Part shown: positions 1 through 7,173 of the stretch, one piece after another
How the letters are laid out: the number at the start of each line of letters is the position of its first letter
How positions within the stretch are numbered: position 1 is the stretch's first letter
Source of the DNA: Rhodospirillaceae bacterium
GTDB lineage: Bacteria > Pseudomonadota > Alphaproteobacteria > DSM-16000 > Inquilinaceae
Assembly (NCBI GenBank): GCA_020638595.1
Contig: JACKIG010000044.1
Location: forward strand, 1-24,798
Direction: 5' to 3'
DNA length: 24,798 nt
The notes under the pieces: model-generated
Told to the model about the DNA's origin: nothing
The model's input: only the letters and a program-made list of their open reading frames with translations
Database searches by the model: none
Translations under genes and position numbers: made by a program

Positions 1-552
1 GAGCTGCTGGCCTATCACCTGATCGCGGCCCTGCACGGTCGCCGCAGCCTGCAGGTCTACCAGGCCGTATACGACCCGTGGATGCTGTTGCGTGACGACC
101 TGGATCGGGCGCCACGCGCGCGGCTGGGCCGTGCCGTCCGGGCCGCGCTGGCCAGGGCCGCGCGCGAGTTCCATCGCCTGGGAACCTGGGGGCAGGCCCA
201 CCGCCTGCGCCTGGCCCATCCGCTGGGGGCGGTGCCCCTTGCCGGCCGGCGCTATCGCTTCGCCGATCTTCCCGTCGGCGGCAGCAACGAGACGGTGATG
301 AAGACGGCGCACGGGCTGGCTGGCGGCCGGCATGGCGTGCGCTTCGGTGCCAATGCCCGCCACGTCTCCGACCTGGCGGACCCGGACGACAACCGCTTCG
401 TCCTTCTGGGCGGGCAGGACGGCTGGCTTGGCAGCACGACCTTCCTGGACCAGCTTGCCCTCTGGCGGTCGGGTACCTACGTGAGAGTCCCGTTGACGCC
501 AGGCGCGGTGGCCGCCGAGTTCGAGCATGTGACGGACATCGCGCCGGATTGA
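1..552 (+). CDS. Penicillin acylase (peptidase S45) family protein, C-terminal part
   Basis: The reading frame is open from the first base, so this is the last 183 residues of a gene that begins before the window. The sequence matches the C-terminal end of the S45 N-terminal-nucleophile hydrolases, which cleave amide bonds in penicillins, acyl-homoserine lactones or other N-acyl compounds. Visible family landmarks are a WG...H..HPL segment (residues about 63-75 of the visible part), a GGSNETVMKT segment, a GVRFGANARHVSDL segment and GGQDGWLGSTTFLDQLALW near the end. The catalytic N-terminal Ser of the beta subunit and the signal peptide lie outside the window, so activity cannot be judged. 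It ends 33 nt before the GH3-family gene on the same strand, so the two are probably co-transcribed. The substrate cannot be told from this fragment. Confidence 0.85.
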   Translation, partial: ELLAYHLIAALHGRRSLQVYQAVYDPWMLLRDDLDRAPRARLGRAVRAALARAAREFHRLGTWGQAHRLRLAHPLGAVPLAGRRYRFADLPVGGSNETVMKTAHGLAGGRHGVRFGANARHVSDLADPDDNRFVLLGGQDGWLGSTTFLDQLALWRSGTYVRVPLTPGAVAAEFEHVTDIAPD

Positions 553-585
553 GCCGCCCGGCACCGGGACGGCGGGGACTTTGCG

Positions 586-2130
586 ATGCTGGATGCAACG
601 CCGCTGGCCCGGGTGTTCGCTGCGCGGCGGCTGGCCGCGCTCGCCCGGCTCGATCCGTCGCAGGCGCAGCGTCGCCAGCTGATGCGACTGGTGCGCCGCG
701 CGCGCCACACCCGCTTCGGCCGGGACCATGGCTTCGACGCGATCACCGATGTCGCGGGATTCCAGGCGCGGGTCCCGCTGCGCCGTTACGAGGATTTCTG
801 GCGGGACTACTGGCAGCCGGCGTTCCCGCGGCTGGCCGACCTGACCTGGCCCGGCACGATCCCCTATTTCGCCGCCACCTCGGGCACCTCCACCGGCACG
901 ACCAAGTTCATCCCGGTGACGCGGGCCATGGCCCAGTCCAACCGCCGGGCCGGCACCGACGTGCTGTTCCACCACCTGGGCAACCGTCCGTCGAGCCGGG
1001 TGCTGGGCGGCTTGAGCATGATGCTGAGCGGCAGCGTCGACCTGGTGGAACAGGCACCCGGCATCCTGAGCGGCGACCTGACCGGCATCTCCATGCGCGA
1101 GGCGCCGCGCTGGGGGCGCCCGTTCACCTTCGCCCCGGCCGACCTGGCGGGAGAGACCGACTGGTCGCGCAAGATCGCGCAGCTGGGGCAACGCTCGCTG
1201 GCCCGCGACATCCGCCTGGTCGCTGGCACGACCAGCTGGCTGCTGCTGTATTTCGATACCTTGGCGGCCCTTGCGCCGGGCGACCGGCGGCTTGCCCGGC
1301 TGTATCCCCATCTCGATCTGGTCGTCCATGGCGGCGTCAGCTTCACCCCCTACCGCAGCCGCTTCGAGGAATGGCTGGAGGGCAGCCATGCGGAGCTGCG
1401 CGAGGTCTATCCCGCCAGCGAGGGGTTCTTCGCCATGGCCGACCGCGGTACCGGCGACGGCCTGCGGCTGAACCTGGACGGCGGACTGTTCTTCGAGTTC
1501 GTGCCGGTGGAGGAGATCGGCCAACCCCGCCCGACCCGCCATTGGGTCGGCGATGTGGAGGTCGGCCGCGACTATGCCATCGCCGTGACCACCTGTGCCG
1601 GGCTGTGGTCCTATCTGGTCGGCGATACGGTGCGGTTCGTGGACCGCTCACCGCCGCGCCTGCTGGTCACAGGGCGGACATCGTATTTCCTGTCGGCCTT
1701 CGGCGAACACTTGACCGGCGAGGAGATCGACAGCGCCGTTGCCGACAGCGCCGCGGCGATCGGTGCGGAGGTCGCGGACTACGCCGTCGGGGCGGTGTTC
1801 CCAGGCGATGGCGACGCCCGCGGCGGGCACCTGTTCGTGATCGAGACGGCGGAACCGCTGCCGGACCGCGACCGGCTGGCGCGGTTCGCGCGCACCCTGG
1901 ACCAGCGGCTGTCGGCGCTGAATGACGACTATGCCGCCCACCGCGCGGCGGACTATGGCATGCGGCCGCCGGAGGTGGTGCTGGTGGCCCCGGGATGCTT
2001 CGCCGACTGGATGCGCAGCCGCGGCAAGCTGGGCGGACAGAACAAGGTGCCGCGCGTCATCAACGACCAGGCGCTGTTCGCGGGCCTGCGCGACTTTGCC
2101 GGCAGTCGGACGGTGTGCACGGTTGCATAA
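586..2130 (+). CDS. GH3 family acyl-adenylate-forming protein
   Basis: A 514-aa protein of the GH3 family (PF03321), best known from plant enzymes that adenylate jasmonate or auxin and join them to amino acids. It belongs to the ANL superfamily and is probably cytosolic, with no signal peptide. Three nucleotide-binding motifs are visible: AATSGTSTGTTKFIPVT (residues 96-112), YPASEGFF (275-282) and YLVGDTVRF (343-351). They are followed by the GRTSYFLSAFGEHLTGEE hinge region (363-380) and a C-terminal lid domain. The ATG is preceded by a purine-rich GCGGGGA at suitable distance. The length fits bacterial members. Bacterial GH3 proteins are little studied, so the acyl substrate and amine acceptor are unknown. 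The preceding gene encodes an amide-bond hydrolase, which makes an N-acyl amide substrate or product plausible; this is inference only. Confidence 0.85.
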   Translation: MLDATPLARVFAARRLAALARLDPSQAQRRQLMRLVRRARHTRFGRDHGFDAITDVAGFQARVPLRRYEDFWRDYWQPAFPRLADLTWPGTIPYFAATSGTSTGTTKFIPVTRAMAQSNRRAGTDVLFHHLGNRPSSRVLGGLSMMLSGSVDLVEQAPGILSGDLTGISMREAPRWGRPFTFAPADLAGETDWSRKIAQLGQRSLARDIRLVAGTTSWLLLYFDTLAALAPGDRRLARLYPHLDLVVHGGVSFTPYRSRFEEWLEGSHAELREVYPASEGFFAMADRGTGDGLRLNLDGGLFFEFVPVEEIGQPRPTRHWVGDVEVGRDYAIAVTTCAGLWSYLVGDTVRFVDRSPPRLLVTGRTSYFLSAFGEHLTGEEIDSAVADSAAAIGAEVADYAVGAVFPGDGDARGGHLFVIETAEPLPDRDRLARFARTLDQRLSALNDDYAAHRAADYGMRPPEVVLVAPGCFADWMRSRGKLGGQNKVPRVINDQALFAGLRDFAGSRTVCTVA

Positions 2131-2367
2131 GACGCAAGGCCCTTTTCCCATCCGGCGACGCCCGGCAGAGGGGGGCCGGGCGGCGTGTTTCGGCCGTTCG
2201 GCACCGCATCGGCACTAATCGGTTTTCGAATGCGGCCGGTTCGTCGTAAAACCCCTGCCGACCATCCGGTTCCAGCCGCGGAAGACCGGCCGACAGGGCG
2301 CTGGTAGACGAAACGGCCCCCTGGATCCGGCCCGACGACACTCCAAGCCCGGCAGGAGGCCCCAGCA

Positions 2368-3318
2368 GTGCAAGCGGTGACTTTTCCCACGCATAACCCT
2401 GTCCTCTTGTCGGATATCTCCAAGCCGGCCGTCCGCAATATCCCCATCCAGGCGAAGGGCACGCTCTACCTGCCCAAGGACCACGGCGGCCGCCGGCCGG
2501 CGGTCATCCTGCTTCAGGGGCTGGGCGGCGTGTTGCAGGCGCGCGAAGGCACCTATGGTCCCTGGCTGGCGGAGCGCGGATATGCGGTCCTGGTCGTCGA
2601 CAGCTTCGCCACCCGCAATGCCGCGAAGCGGGAACATACGCTGCGCGCGATCAGCATCACCGAGGCGATGATCCTGGCCGACGCGTTCGCCGGCCTCAGA
2701 TACCTGTCGGACCATCCGGCGATCGATCCCGACCGCATCCATGTCGCCGGCTTCTCCTATGGCGGGATGGTGACGATTCTGGCCGCCTATGAGCAGATCC
2801 GCCGCGCCTATGCGGCCGATGGGCACCGCTTTGCCGGCCACATCTCCTATTACGGGGCCAGCGTGCCGCGCCTGGACGACCCGACGGCGACGGGCGCGCC
2901 GGTGCTGATGATGCTGGGCGGGCTCGACCGCAATGTGATGGTCGAACGGTCGCACCAGATCGCCGACGATTTGCGCCGCGGCGGTGCGCCGGTGGAGATC
3001 GTGGTGTTCGAGAACGCCTATCACCAGTGGGACGCCGACGACGTCCAGCGCAAATTCGTGTTGCTGAGCCTGCACAACTGCCGCATGCGCGTCGACCGGG
3101 ACAATCATGTCCGGGACGAGGGGCTGGGCCTGCGCTATCGCAGCCGGCTGTCGCGCGCGCTGCTGCTGGCCAGGCAGACGAACATGTCGGGCTATCACAT
3201 CCTGCGCTGCGACGAGACGCTGCGCCGGTCCAACGAGATGCTGCTGGCCTTCCTGGGCGACAGCGGCGCGGTGGCTGTGCCCGCCTTCGACGGCCTGGTG
3301 GCCGAACCGGCGGCGTAG
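2368..3318 (+). CDS. Dienelactone hydrolase family protein (alpha/beta hydrolase)
   Basis: A 316-aa alpha/beta hydrolase of the dienelactone hydrolase type. The GTG start is chosen because AGGAGG lies 8 nt upstream (2354-2359). The catalytic triad is complete: Ser130 in GFSYGG, Asp187 in GGLDRN and His219 in NAYHQWD. The N-terminal part has the usual RRPAVILLQG strand with an oxyanion-hole turn, followed by GYAVLVVDSF. The chain runs nearly 100 residues past the catalytic His, longer than a minimal dienelactone hydrolase. No signal peptide is evident, so it is probably cytosolic. The 237 nt between it and the GH3 gene contain no recognised element, so it may have its own promoter. It converges with the next gene, with only 27 nt between the stops. 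The substrate is unknown. Confidence 0.85.
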   Translation: MQAVTFPTHNPVLLSDISKPAVRNIPIQAKGTLYLPKDHGGRRPAVILLQGLGGVLQAREGTYGPWLAERGYAVLVVDSFATRNAAKREHTLRAISITEAMILADAFAGLRYLSDHPAIDPDRIHVAGFSYGGMVTILAAYEQIRRAYAADGHRFAGHISYYGASVPRLDDPTATGAPVLMMLGGLDRNVMVERSHQIADDLRRGGAPVEIVVFENAYHQWDADDVQRKFVLLSLHNCRMRVDRDNHVRDEGLGLRYRSRLSRALLLARQTNMSGYHILRCDETLRRSNEMLLAFLGDSGAVAVPAFDGLVAEPAA

Positions 3319-3345
3319 GGCCGCTGTGATACCGGCCGGCGACGG

Positions 3346-4296
3346 CTATTCCGGACAGGCCGGCGCGTCGGTGGCCGTGGCTCGCAGCATGTCCTGCAGC
3401 GCCGCGGAGAAGCCGAGCAGGGAATAGCTGTAGATTTCGCCTTCGGTGCGCAGCTGCGTCAGGGCGAGGCTGGCCGTCAGCCCGCGGCGGAAGGCGGCGA
3501 TCAGGTCCGCCACCTGCGCCGGGTCGCGCAGCACCGTTTGGTCCACCCCCGCGTCCGCCGCCAGCGCCACCGGCACCCCGCCGTCGACGTCCAGCGCCAT
3601 CGACCCGCCCTCGTTGCCGGAGGGCGATGCCAGGCCGATCGCCAGCCCGCCCCCGGGGTCGCCATAGACCACCAGCGCGCTCCGGTCGGCCGGGGCGGCG
3701 CCAACGGGCAAGGTGCGGATGCTGCACAGGCTGCGGCCGGGGGCGATGCACGGACCGCAGGCGATGGACCAGTCCCGATGGGCCGCTTGGTAGGCGACCG
3801 CATCGTCCGCCGCGTCGCCTTGGGCGGGTGCGGCGGCATCGTCGGCCCGTGCGAAGGTCAGCACGGGGGCGGCCCATCCTTCGGCGACGCCCAGCTGCAG
3901 CAGCCGGTCCGGCTGGGTCAGGATCCAGTCATGGGTGTCCGTGCCGCAGGTGATCCGCAAGGCGTAATAGCTGCCGTCGGGCAGGACCTCGGCCAAGGCC
4001 TCGGGCGCGGTGCCGGGCAGTTGCAGGGTCGACCGGTACCGCTCGGCCAGCGCTGCGCCGCGCTGCTTCGCGAAGTCAGCCTGGCAGGTGCCGTCCGCCA
4101 CCCGGCCCGGCAGCCCGACCACGGGATCGGCGATGTCCCATCCCTCGGCCCCGGTGGCGGCAAGACCGTCGGGACCGATCGTCAGCGTGCGGCCGTCCTC
4201 CGCCTGCCAGGATCCGTAGAGGTCGCCCCACGGCTCCTGCGCCTGGGCCGATGCGATCGGCAGGACAACGGCCAGCAGCAGCATCGGCAGTCGCAT
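3346..4296 (-). CDS. Periplasmic protein with IalB-like C-terminal region
   Basis: A 316-aa exported protein. The start MRLPMLLLAVVLPIASAQA is preferred over one 10 codons upstream. It gives a clean signal peptide with an AQA cleavage site, and GGAGGG sits about 7 nt before it. The mature N-terminal half (about 22-150) begins with a GDLYGSWQAEDGRTLTIGPDG-like stretch, reminiscent of small periplasmic beta-sheet domains. The C-terminal half (about 170-310) has DWSIACGPC, a Cys in CSIRTL and a GLAIGLASP strand, resembling the invasion-associated locus B (IalB) fold. The family match is by pattern only and is tentative. It follows the small lipoprotein gene on the same strand after 66 nt, so the two probably form an operon. 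Its role is unknown; a periplasmic binding or envelope function is likely. Confidence 0.7.
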   Translation of the reverse strand: MRLPMLLLAVVLPIASAQAQEPWGDLYGSWQAEDGRTLTIGPDGLAATGAEGWDIADPVVGLPGRVADGTCQADFAKQRGAALAERYRSTLQLPGTAPEALAEVLPDGSYYALRITCGTDTHDWILTQPDRLLQLGVAEGWAAPVLTFARADDAAAPAQGDAADDAVAYQAAHRDWSIACGPCIAPGRSLCSIRTLPVGAAPADRSALVVYGDPGGGLAIGLASPSGNEGGSMALDVDGGVPVALAADAGVDQTVLRDPAQVADLIAAFRRGLTASLALTQLRTEGEIYSYSLLGFSAALQDMLRATATDAPACPE

Positions 4297-4362
4297 CGCA
4301 CACCCTCCGTTGGGGCGGCGGCACACGGCGGGATGCGTGCCGGCCCGAGATCCCCGCCCGCG

Positions 4363-4824
4363 TCAGCGGCAGCGGTTTCCCGCAACAACTTCGCCGATGG
4401 TCGACGTGTTGTCGGCGGTGAACCAGTATTGGACCGACCCGTCCGGCGCGAAAGAGTAGATCTTGCAGATGGGCGCGCCGCCAAGCTGCAGGCAGGCCTG
4501 CTGTCCGTTGACGGCCCATGTCCCCTCGGCCTGCCGGCTGCCGGCCGACGTCATCAGGGCGCCGTCGGCGCGGTAGTATTCGCAGGTCGGCTCGCCGGAG
4601 CCGTTGAAGCCGACGATGCTGAACCCGGCAAGCTCGAGGTAGAGATCCTGGTCGCTGGGCGCATTGGCCGGTGGGGCCGACGGCGCGCGGGCCGCGATCG
4701 CCGGCGGGGCACCGGACGATGCCGGGGCGTTGGATGACGTGGACGACTGGCAGGCGCCGCCCGCAATCGCCACCATCAGGAACAGCGCCAGGCGCGCTGC
4801 GAAGGATGTGTGTCTGACCATCAT
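4363..4824 (-). CDS. Small putative lipoprotein, DUF995-like
   Basis: A 153-aa exported protein. A longer ORF begins at 4896, but GGGAGG five nt before the tandem ATG-ATG at 4824/4821 fixes the start here. It gives the signal sequence VRHTSFAARLALFLMVAIAGGAC. Cys25 is a possible lipid attachment site, although Gly at -3 departs from the usual Leu/Val/Ile lipobox. A Ser/Ala/Pro-rich linker (26-55) leads to a compact domain with four Cys (EPTCEYY, QQACLQL, PICKIYS, NRCR), probably two disulfides. The GTWAVNGQQACLQL pattern recalls DUF995-type small periplasmic domains; this is a weak match. It lies upstream of the IalB-like gene, 66 nt away. No function can be assigned. Confidence 0.7.
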   Translation of the reverse strand: MMVRHTSFAARLALFLMVAIAGGACQSSTSSNAPASSGAPPAIAARAPSAPPANAPSDQDLYLELAGFSIVGFNGSGEPTCEYYRADGALMTSAGSRQAEGTWAVNGQQACLQLGGAPICKIYSFAPDGSVQYWFTADNTSTIGEVVAGNRCR

Positions 4825-4894
4825 TGCGGCCTCCCGGTCCAGGGCGGCATTGGCCATACTCCGGCGCTGCTGCCGCTTCAAGTCATTGTCCGCC

Positions 4895-4963
4895 ATAGCA
4901 GGACGACATCAGGCTGAACAAGCCGGATAGCCGAATTCCGCCCCGCTTCAAAGAGTTGGAGAC
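4895..4963 (-). repeat. Palindromic intergenic repeat, copy A (degenerate)
   Basis: On the minus strand this reads GTCTCCAACTC...TTCAGCCTGATGTCGTCCTGCTA. It aligns with copies B, C and D over the GTCTCyAAC head, the AGCCTGATGTC core and the TCCTGC-TA tail. The core hairpin is degenerate: ATCAGGCT pairs with AGCCGGAT with one mismatch. It lies between the L,D-transpeptidase stop and the lipoprotein start and overlaps the 5' side of the longer, rejected lipoprotein ORF. The family has at least four members in this window. Confidence 0.65.
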
Positions 4964-5089
4964 CGATTGACCGACCGCGTCGGCCCGACGCGGTCGGATC
5001 AGGCTCCAGGCGCACGGCACGGTGCCGGCCGGCGCGAACGATAGTCCAGCCCCCCGTCCCGTGCCAACCGGCAGGGGACCCATGCCCGC

Positions 5090-5833
5090 CTACATCCCCG
5101 TGCCCGGCCGGGATCCGCCCAGCCCGTAGACGTCGTCGAACGTCAGCAGCCGGCCGTCATCGTCCGGGAAGGCGGGGTAGTAGCCGAGCATGACCGGAAC
5201 CGGCGCGATCGCGACATCGAAGGTGCGCCGTCCGTCGGCCCAGGCGTGGATCGTCTCCAGGTCCTCGTCCAGCAGCCAGGCGGCCAGGTCGTCCCATCGC
5301 TGCACGCGGATGCAGCCATGCGACAGCGCCCGCTGCGGCTGGTCGAACAGCTCGCGCCGATTGGTGTCGTGCATGTAGATCAGGAGATCCAGCGGCTCCA
5401 GCTGCACGGCGGCCAGCCCCAGCGGGTTGTTCAGCCCCGGCGGCCACAGGCGGTCGACATATTCGCCGCTGGCGATCATCGACGGCGTCGGCCGCCAGGT
5501 GGGCCGGAACCGGACGGCAGTCGCCCGGGCTGCGAGGATCGGTGTCTGCGTCCACGGCGTGCCGATGATGACGCGGCTGCGCCAGGCGGGGGTCCCATCT
5601 TCGAAGGCGATCAGCTCAAACGCCGGGATGTTGACCAGGATGGCCTTGCCCGCCTGCGGTACGGCATAGGCAATGCCGAAACCGTTAAGCCATTGCTGGA
5701 ATTGCGAAAGCGGGGCAGGCGCTGGCACGGCAACGGCGACCGGCGGCGGCTCCAGCGCCGCCTCGTTGCCCATGCAGGCTGCAATCGCCGCCGCGATCAC
5801 CCCCGCCGCCAGCCTTGCCGCCAAACGCACCAT
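5090..5833 (-). CDS. L,D-transpeptidase (YkuD domain) lipoprotein
   Basis: A 247-aa enzyme of the YkuD family, which forms or cleaves L,D cross-links in peptidoglycan or attaches proteins to it. The start at 5833 gives a lipoprotein signal sequence with lipobox IAAC (Cys20); a GTG start at 5902 would leave a poor signal peptide. After a Pro/Ala-rich linker (26-44), the catalytic domain spans about 64-215. It contains NNPLG (135-139), His155 in YMHDTN and the active-site motif SHGCIRV (171-177, catalytic Cys174, Arg176). The upstream segment with PTWRPTPSM is typical of the YcbB/ErfK-like group in this phylum. It acts in the periplasm. A short C-terminal tail follows the domain. The gene stands alone: 265 nt separate it from the next downstream start, and a structured region lies upstream. 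Confidence 0.9.
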   Translation of the reverse strand: MVRLAARLAAGVIAAAIAACMGNEAALEPPPVAVAVPAPAPLSQFQQWLNGFGIAYAVPQAGKAILVNIPAFELIAFEDGTPAWRSRVIIGTPWTQTPILAARATAVRFRPTWRPTPSMIASGEYVDRLWPPGLNNPLGLAAVQLEPLDLLIYMHDTNRRELFDQPQRALSHGCIRVQRWDDLAAWLLDEDLETIHAWADGRRTFDVAIAPVPVMLGYYPAFPDDDGRLLTFDDVYGLGGSRPGTGM

Positions 5834-6005
5834 TGCGTGGCACCCAGGTTCGGGTGCTGCCGCAACGACATTCCGGCCGTGCCCGTCGCCCTGCGGCAGC
5901 ACGCCCGACGACCGAAAGTCTTAACTATCCATAATACCACAAATCGGCCGCCGCGTCTCGCACTGGCCGCGGCCGGCAACACTTCTATCAGGAAACCGGC
6001 AAGGC

Positions 6006-6029
6006 AAAAAAATAGCCCCTACGGGGCTA
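6006..6029 (-). terminator. Intrinsic (rho-independent) terminator
   Basis: On the minus strand a perfect 7-bp stem, TAGCCCC / GGGGCTA with a GTA loop (6013-6029), is followed at once by seven T residues (6006-6012). This is a textbook intrinsic terminator. It ends transcription coming from the PemK toxin gene and/or from the candidate small RNA, 170 nt before the L,D-transpeptidase start. Confidence 0.85.
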
Positions 6030-6130
6030 ACAATCGATCTGCGCCGTGGCGGTGGCTTGGCATCGCCAATATGCCACGGCGGCCCCTGGTGGGGTCTTAG
6101 ACGCGGATCGCTTTCGCGAGAGCCGCTAAC
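6006..6130 (-). ncRNA. Candidate structured small RNA downstream of the PemK toxin gene
   Basis: About 125 nt between a predicted promoter and an intrinsic terminator on the minus strand can fold into four consecutive stem-loops. The first (6103-6126) has GCGG/CCGC outer pairs and a TCGC-GAAA-GCGA stem closed by a GNRA-type tetraloop. The second (6083-6094) is CCCC-ACCA-GGGG. The third (6043-6080) has GCCGTGGC/GCCACGGC arms enclosing TTGGC-GAT-GCCAA. The fourth is the terminator stem. No credible ORF runs across it. I do not recognise it as tmRNA, 6S RNA, RNase P RNA or SRP RNA. It could be an independent sRNA or a terminator-containing leader of the L,D-transpeptidase gene, whose ATG is 170 nt further on. 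The existence of a transcript is inferred. Confidence 0.5.
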
Positions 6131-6136
6131 GATGCA

Positions 6137-6165
6137 AATATGGTTGATCATAGGCCTTTTGTCAA
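6137..6165 (-). promoter_or_regulatory. Predicted sigma-70 type promoter for the candidate small RNA
   Basis: On the minus strand a consensus -35 box TTGACA (6165-6160) is followed after exactly 17 nt by CATATT (6142-6137), which matches the -10 consensus at four of six positions. Transcription would begin near 6130. The -35 box lies inside the last codons of the PemK-like gene (Leu-Thr), and the -10 box lies just past its stop. Confidence 0.5.
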
Positions 6166-6573
6166 GGATGCAAGGCCGATCGCGCGCAATACGCATTCCC
6201 GTATTCTCTTTATTGTATCATCGTTCAATGGGTCATAGAGATAGATCCGTCTTCCATCCGGCCGTTTGCCAAGACGGACGAAATCGAGGCGATGAAAGCC
6301 CACCGCGTTGATCATATCGCCTTTCACCCACACACCATCATTTCGGAATGGCGGCGGAAGTCGGGGAAGTAGGTCTATCTGGCAATGATATGGCATTATC
6401 GGGTTGGGTGCAGTAGTGCTGAGCGAAACGACGGTACACAGGCCGTGTCGTGCCCTGACTTTCGGGCTGATAACAACGACAGGTCTTCGTTTCACCATTT
6501 CCGGGACTGTGAACCCGGTGGTGAAGTCGCATATCAACACCGTTCCCAGGTCAGGGTGTGCAGTAATTGCCAT
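6148..6573 (-). CDS. PemK/MazF-like toxin (type II toxin family)
   Basis: A 141-aa protein resembling PemK/MazF/CcdB-fold ribonuclease toxins. It begins with the diagnostic GTVLICDF and the RRPVVVISP strand (about 29-37), then CTVVSLSTT, and GVWVKGDMINAVGFHRLDFVRLG, the usual second conserved block. MazF-type toxins cut mRNA in the cytosol and are normally held inactive by an antitoxin encoded just upstream. No typical antitoxin gene is present; only a 39-codon ORF overlaps the start by 40 nt. The SD before the ATG at 6573 is weak, so translational coupling is plausible. Base composition is clearly lower in GC than the neighbours (27 of 60 bases in 6181-6240), pointing to horizontal acquisition. 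An intrinsic terminator lies about 120 nt downstream. Other family members act in non-TA settings, so the toxin role is inferred. Confidence 0.8.
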   Translation of the reverse strand: MAITAHPDLGTVLICDFTTGFTVPEMVKRRPVVVISPKVRARHGLCTVVSLSTTAPNPIMPYHCQIDLLPRLPPPFRNDGVWVKGDMINAVGFHRLDFVRLGKRPDGRRIYLYDPLNDDTIKRIRECVLRAIGLASLTKGL

Positions 6574-6653
6574 ACGAGCTCTAGCGCTTCTCTGGGGAGC
6601 CAGCGGCCGGCCGGCACCTCATTGAAGCTCAACCAGCCGGGCGACGTCCACAT
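6534..6653 (-). CDS. Possible small protein overlapping the toxin start (39 aa)
   Basis: A 39-codon ORF starting at ATG 6653 with a GGCGGGG just before it, ending 40 nt inside the PemK-like gene in another frame. The peptide begins MWTSPGWLSFNEVPAGRW and ends in a likely amphipathic helix (PREALELVWQLLHTLTWERC). It sits where an antitoxin would be expected, but it is much shorter than common MazE/PemI antitoxins (about 70-85 aa) and I recognise no DNA-binding motif. It may be a mini-antitoxin, a truncated remnant, or a leader ORF coupling translation to the toxin. The overlap and position are seen directly; the coding status is uncertain. Confidence 0.35.
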   Translation of the reverse strand: MWTSPGWLSFNEVPAGRWLPREALELVWQLLHTLTWERC

Positions 6654-6739
6654 CCCCGCCGAGAGATGATGCCGCTGCAAGGCCGAACCTAACCCGGCGT
6701 CACCATCCCCGGGTTTCTGCCTGAGGCATCGTCGGGCGC

Positions 6740-7078
6740 CTACTGGCCCAAGGCGTTGGCGAAGTCGTTGGCCAGGTTCTCGGTGAAAACGGCGATCGGC
6801 ATGTCGGGCACGTTGGGGCAGACCTGATTGAAGGCACCCACCATGTCGCCGAAGGCCTGCTGGTAGTTCCCGGCATCCAGCTGCGCCGACTCGCCGGTTC
6901 CGAAGCGGCCGTACATGTATCCCACCGCCCACAGCAGCATGGCGTTGGCGGCCAGGCGTTCCTCTGGCGTTTCGACGGAGAGAAGCTGGCCACAGGTGTA
7001 GGTGAAGGGGCTGACGAAGTCCTGCGCAAGCGCGCCGCCGCTCATCAGCAATGCCGCGGCAAAGGCCAGTGGGCGCAT
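6740..7078 (-). CDS. HdeA/HdeB-like periplasmic protein
   Basis: A 112-aa exported protein. The start at 7078 gives a signal peptide (RPLAFAAALLMSGGALAQ), with GGGAGG 8 nt upstream; longer ORFs through this region are not credible. The mature part is small and helical, with two Cys (Cys29 in YTCGQLL and Cys87 in NQVCPNV) spaced as in the disulfide of HdeA, the acid-stress chaperone of the periplasm. The LLWAVGYMYGRFG stretch resembles the helix found in alphaproteobacterial HdeA-family proteins. The match is by pattern, and a chaperone role is not shown. The gene lies 95 nt downstream of the cysteine protease gene on the same strand and may be co-transcribed. Confidence 0.65.
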   Translation of the reverse strand: MRPLAFAAALLMSGGALAQDFVSPFTYTCGQLLSVETPEERLAANAMLLWAVGYMYGRFGTGESAQLDAGNYQQAFGDMVGAFNQVCPNVPDMPIAVFTENLANDFANALGQ

Positions 7079-7173
7079 GGGGGGAGCCTCCCGTCGTCTT
7101 GTTGGTGCGGCAGGATGCCAGATCACCCGGTCGCATGCGACGGCAAACCGGCCGGACGGCCGAGGGGTCGGTC

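Noticed and set aside
2131..2367. Search for a promoter, small gene or repeat in the GH3-hydrolase gap
   Set aside because: Nothing with adequate support was found apart from the SD of the hydrolase gene.
5924..5959. TATTAT box on the minus strand upstream of the L,D-transpeptidase gene as its promoter
   Set aside because: The -10 match is fair, but the hexamer 17 nt upstream (GAGACG) has no resemblance to a -35 box.
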